A stretch of DNA of 46,357 bases, from the NCBI GenBank assembly GCA_001803225.1, contig MHBF01000075.1:1-46357 (forward strand), written 5' to 3'. The translations under genes and the position numbers were made by a program. Below, one piece after another: positions 44,402-46,357 of this stretch; position 1 is the first letter of the stretch; the number at the start of each line of letters is the position of its first letter. This stretch comes from Lentisphaerae bacterium GWF2_44_16 (GTDB lineage Bacteria > Verrucomicrobiota > Lentisphaeria > Victivallales > GWF2-45-14). The notes beneath the pieces were generated by a model. The model was not told the origin of the DNA. It did not search any database and saw nothing but the letters and a program-made list of their open reading frames with translations.

Positions 44402-44560
44402 ACAGCATCCTCTTTCATCCAGACTTTACTGTCGGTTATGGATTTGCACCATATCAGTTCCCCGTATGCGTAACGGAGAAGTCGCGGACTTTTACCGCCG
44501 GTCAGGAATTTTTCTTTCCTTCTACTAAAGGAAAGAAATCACCTTGCCCTGAAGATTTTC
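44402..44560 (-). ncRNA. FMN riboswitch (RFN element)
   Basis: On the minus strand the conserved blocks appear in order: ATCTTCAGGGCAAGGTGA, a variable hairpin with CTTTCC/GGAAAG, TTCCTGACCGGCGGTA, AGTCCGCGAC, a variable CCGT/ACGG stem, TGATATGGTGCAAATCCAT, AACCGACAGTAAAGTCTGG and ATGAAAGAGGATGC closing the first stem. When bound by FMN it should promote the downstream terminator and shut the riboflavin operon. Confidence 0.96.
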
Positions 44561-44572
44561 TCAAAATACAAT

Positions 44573-44602
44573 TAAAAAAGAACAATTCAGCAAAATGCTG
44601 AA
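44573..44602 (-). terminator. Terminator of the UgpC-type gene
   Basis: On the minus strand TTCAGCA (44602-44596) pairs with TGCTGAA (44592-44586) around TTT, followed by a T-rich stretch (complement of 44574-44579). It separates the ABC ATPase gene from the FMN riboswitch. Confidence 0.75.
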
Positions 44603-44603
44603 A

Positions 44604-45704
44604 TTATATAAGCAATTTTTCTGTGACACCATCAAACACATGCGCCTTGGGCATATAGACTTTCAGAACAAGCCCCTGATTCACATGCGCTTTTTTGTGA
44701 GCGTCAACCCTGGCTATAAAAGACTGAGTGCCGGTATTCAGATACAGAAATGTTTCCGCGCCCATCGGCTCTATAACTTCAACATTTGCATTGACGCTCG
44801 GCATTCCCGGAGTTTTTTCAGCCTGTTCGGAACCTATGTCTTCGGGCCTTATCCCAAATACAATATCTTTTCCATCATAAACATCGAGCTTGGATTTCCA
44901 CTCTTCCGGCATCTCTATTTCAACGGTTTCTTCCTTGAAAAAGAGTTTTCCGTCTTTTTTTACAATCTGCCCTCTGAAGAAATTCATGGGAGGAGTGCCG
45001 ATAAAACCGGCAACAAAAACATTCACAGGCCTGTCATAAAGGTTCAGCGGCTCATCAACCTGCTGTACCAGACCATCTTTCATCACAACTATACGATCCC
45101 CCATCGTCATGGCTTCAACCTGATCATGGGTAACATATATCATAGTAGTTTCGAGACGGGTATGGAGCTTGCTTATTTCAGTCCTCATCTGAACTCTCAT
45201 TTTAGCGTCAAGATTGCTCAGAGGTTCGTCAAAGAGGAAAGCTTCGGGCTTTCTGACAATAGCGCGGCCCACAGCCACCCTCTGTCTCTGACCGCCGGAC
45301 AACGCCTTCGGTCTTCTATGCAGATAATCATGAAGCCCAAGTATATCCGCGGCTTCTTTTACACGTTTATCAATATCAGCCTTTTTGAACTTTCTCAACT
45401 TCAATCCGAATGCCATATTATCATATACAGTCATGTGCGGATAAAGGGCATAATTCTGGAACACCATGGCTATGTCCCTGTCTTTAGGCGGAACATCGTT
45501 CACCACGCGGGAACCTATGCTTATAGTGCCGCTGGAGATTTCCTCAAGACCGGCAATCATGCGCAGGGTTGTAGATTTGCCGCAACCGGAAGGCCCGACC
45601 AGAACCACAAATTCGCGGTCTCTTATATGAAGGTTAACATCATTTACTGCTTTTACGCCTCCATCGTAAACCTTACAGACATTCGTCAAAATTACTTCAG
45701 CCAT
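44604..45704 (-). CDS. ABC transporter ATP-binding protein, UgpC/MsmX type (carbohydrate import)
   Basis: 366 residues. The nucleotide-binding domain has [18 protein letters not shown] (Walker A), Q-loop [29 protein letters not shown] (signature), [12 protein letters not shown] (Walker B) and [11 protein letters not shown] (H-loop). The C-terminal ~120 residues form an OB-type regulatory domain as in UgpC, MalK and MsmX. Such ATPases often serve several sugar ABC importers encoded elsewhere; no permease or binding protein is adjacent here. GGAAGGGA precedes ATG 45704. Confidence 0.93.
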   Translation of the reverse strand: MAEVILTNVCKVYDGGVKAVNDVNLHIRDREFVVLVGPSGCGKSTTLRMIAGLEEISSGTISIGSRVVNDVPPKDRDIAMVFQNYALYPHMTVYDNMAFGLKLRKFKKADIDKRVKEAADILGLHDYLHRRPKALSGGQRQRVAVGRAIVRKPEAFLFDEPLSNLDAKMRVQMRTEISKLHTRLETTMIYVTHDQVEAMTMGDRIVVMKDGLVQQVDEPLNLYDRPVNVFVAGFIGTPPMNFFRGQIVKKDGKLFFKEETVEIEMPEEWKSKLDVYDGKDIVFGIRPEDIGSEQAEKTPGMPSVNANVEVIEPMGAETFLYLNTGTQSFIARVDAHKKAHVNQGLVLKVYMPKAHVFDGVTEKLLI

Positions 45705-45837
45705 GAAACATTCCCTTCCAAGTAAAATATAATAATAAACTAAAAAATTATAAAGTTGTTTCCCAACTTACTAAGTTAATACATAAGCCAAATTTTGCCA
45801 ATAGCAAAAATAAAAAAAAATCCATTTATTCCCAATA

Positions 45838-46357
45838 TTATCTTAAACCCAACCTTATATACTGCTCATTCGGCGCGTCATTTTCCCGCATCAAACAGAG
45901 TATATGATTGATTAACTTAGTTTCCACGGCTGGATTATTTACTGCTTGGGCCTGACAAGGGTCATTGTTCAAATCATATAACAAATTCCCGAATTTATAC
46001 GCCTGCGCCATAAATGCCCTTCCCCGGGTTTTCAAAACTTTCATTCCTTTCGTAAATTCAAACGCCCCCGAAAGTTCGGCCGTTTCAAACTCTTCCCTGG
46101 AAAAGAAACCCCTCATGTGGGTTGGCATCAGAGTATAATTATGCAACGGCGTATTTTCTTCCGAAACAGGCGCTCTCATATATACATATCTGCCGTCTGA
46201 ACAGTTCACATGCCCCCCGAATACTCCGAAAATACAGGCTTCACGTACTGGCTTGTCTTCCGCGACTGTCTCCCGCAGGACCTTGCCCTGCATGTCTTTA
46301 GGTATTGGAACACTAAAAAACTCCAATACAGTGGACGGAATATCATGGGTCTGAACC
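45838..46357 (-). CDS. Sulfatase, C-terminal part (truncated by window edge)
   Basis: The frame is open to the right window edge, so the gene starts outside; a TTG at 46326 is only internal. About 173 residues are visible. VQTHDIPSTVLEFFSVPIPKDMQG at the edge (cited in part: DIPSTVLEFFSVPIP) is the sulfatase block that follows the active-site region. EACIFGVFGGHVNCSDGRYVYM and KFGNLLYDLNNDPCQAQAVNN match the C-terminal subdomain of alkaline-phosphatase-superfamily sulfatases, where LYDLxxDPxE is characteristic. The catalytic Cys/Ser motif is outside the window, so subtype and activity cannot be judged. Confidence 0.85.
   Translation of the reverse strand, partial: VQTHDIPSTVLEFFSVPIPKDMQGKVLRETVAEDKPVREACIFGVFGGHVNCSDGRYVYMRAPVSEENTPLHNYTLMPTHMRGFFSREEFETAELSGAFEFTKGMKVLKTRGRAFMAQAYKFGNLLYDLNNDPCQAQAVNNPAVETKLINHILCLMRENDAPNEQYIRLGLR

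Noticed and set aside
44600-44610. TATAAT on the minus strand at the 3' end of the UgpC-type gene as the rib operon promoter
   Set aside because: A terminator lies between it and the FMN riboswitch and no good -35 box is at proper distance.
44595-45725. Long plus-strand open frame of 376 codons opposite the UgpC-type gene
   Set aside because: It is antisense to a complete ABC ATPase with all motifs; the translation shows no family features and is a codon-bias shadow.

Overview
The window looks like a chromosomal segment of a Gram-negative PVC-group bacterium, most probably Lentisphaerota (Victivallis-like). This is inference from gene content, not from a marker gene. The clues are GntR regulators with LacI-type sensor domains, paired Gfo/Idh/MocA oxidoreductases, a pseudopilin with an H-X9-DG C-terminal motif, a sulfatase, an RRM glycine-rich protein and a Ser/Thr kinase. 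GC is moderate. I saw no insertion sequence, prophage, CRISPR array, tRNA or rRNA.

Left part (1-12 kb). A truncated gene end is followed by a GntR-type regulator and a sugar-acid/polyol catabolic run (LDH2-family dehydrogenase, SDR, Gfo/Idh/MocA oxidoreductase), then methylthioadenosine phosphorylase. Two large multi-membrane GT-C-type glycosyltransferase-like proteins point the other way, one coupled to rpoN (sigma-54) by a TGATG overlap. Between them is a cold-shock-type RRM gene with a strongly folded 5' leader.

Signalling block (12-18.5 kb). A near-consensus promoter drives a WalJ/YycJ-like metallo-beta-lactamase-fold gene, a membrane Ser/Thr kinase with a zinc ribbon, and a hybrid 'histidine kinase' that has lost its phosphoacceptor histidine and ATP-binding boxes but keeps an intact receiver. 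Two small membrane proteins follow on the other strand.

Cobalamin block (18.6-24.8 kb). Two tandem cobalamin riboswitches, the first followed by an intrinsic terminator, precede a BtuF-like binding protein, a pseudopilin, a small membrane protein, cbiA, an AraC regulator and a QueG-like iron-sulfur protein.

Middle (24.9-29.5 kb). A SAM methyltransferase with an unclear start, a truncated secreted ORF, a Gfo/Idh/MocA oxidoreductase, a GntR regulator with a perfect-consensus promoter carrying palindromic operators, and rpe.

Carboxylate transport block (29.6-37.1 kb). Two divergent sodium:solute symporter systems, each with a small membrane partner. The acetate-permease-like one lies in a unit with an unusual sCache-PAS-CBS-nucleotidyltransferase protein and a directly abutting 111-aa protein of unknown function.

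Right part (37.2-46.4 kb). An FMN riboswitch with an attenuator heads a tightly packed operon, ribBA-ribH-nusB-ftsY-C39-like peptidase-ribD-ribE-unknown TIM-barrel-like protein. A UgpC/MsmX-type ABC ATPase and the C-terminus of a sulfatase lie upstream of it.
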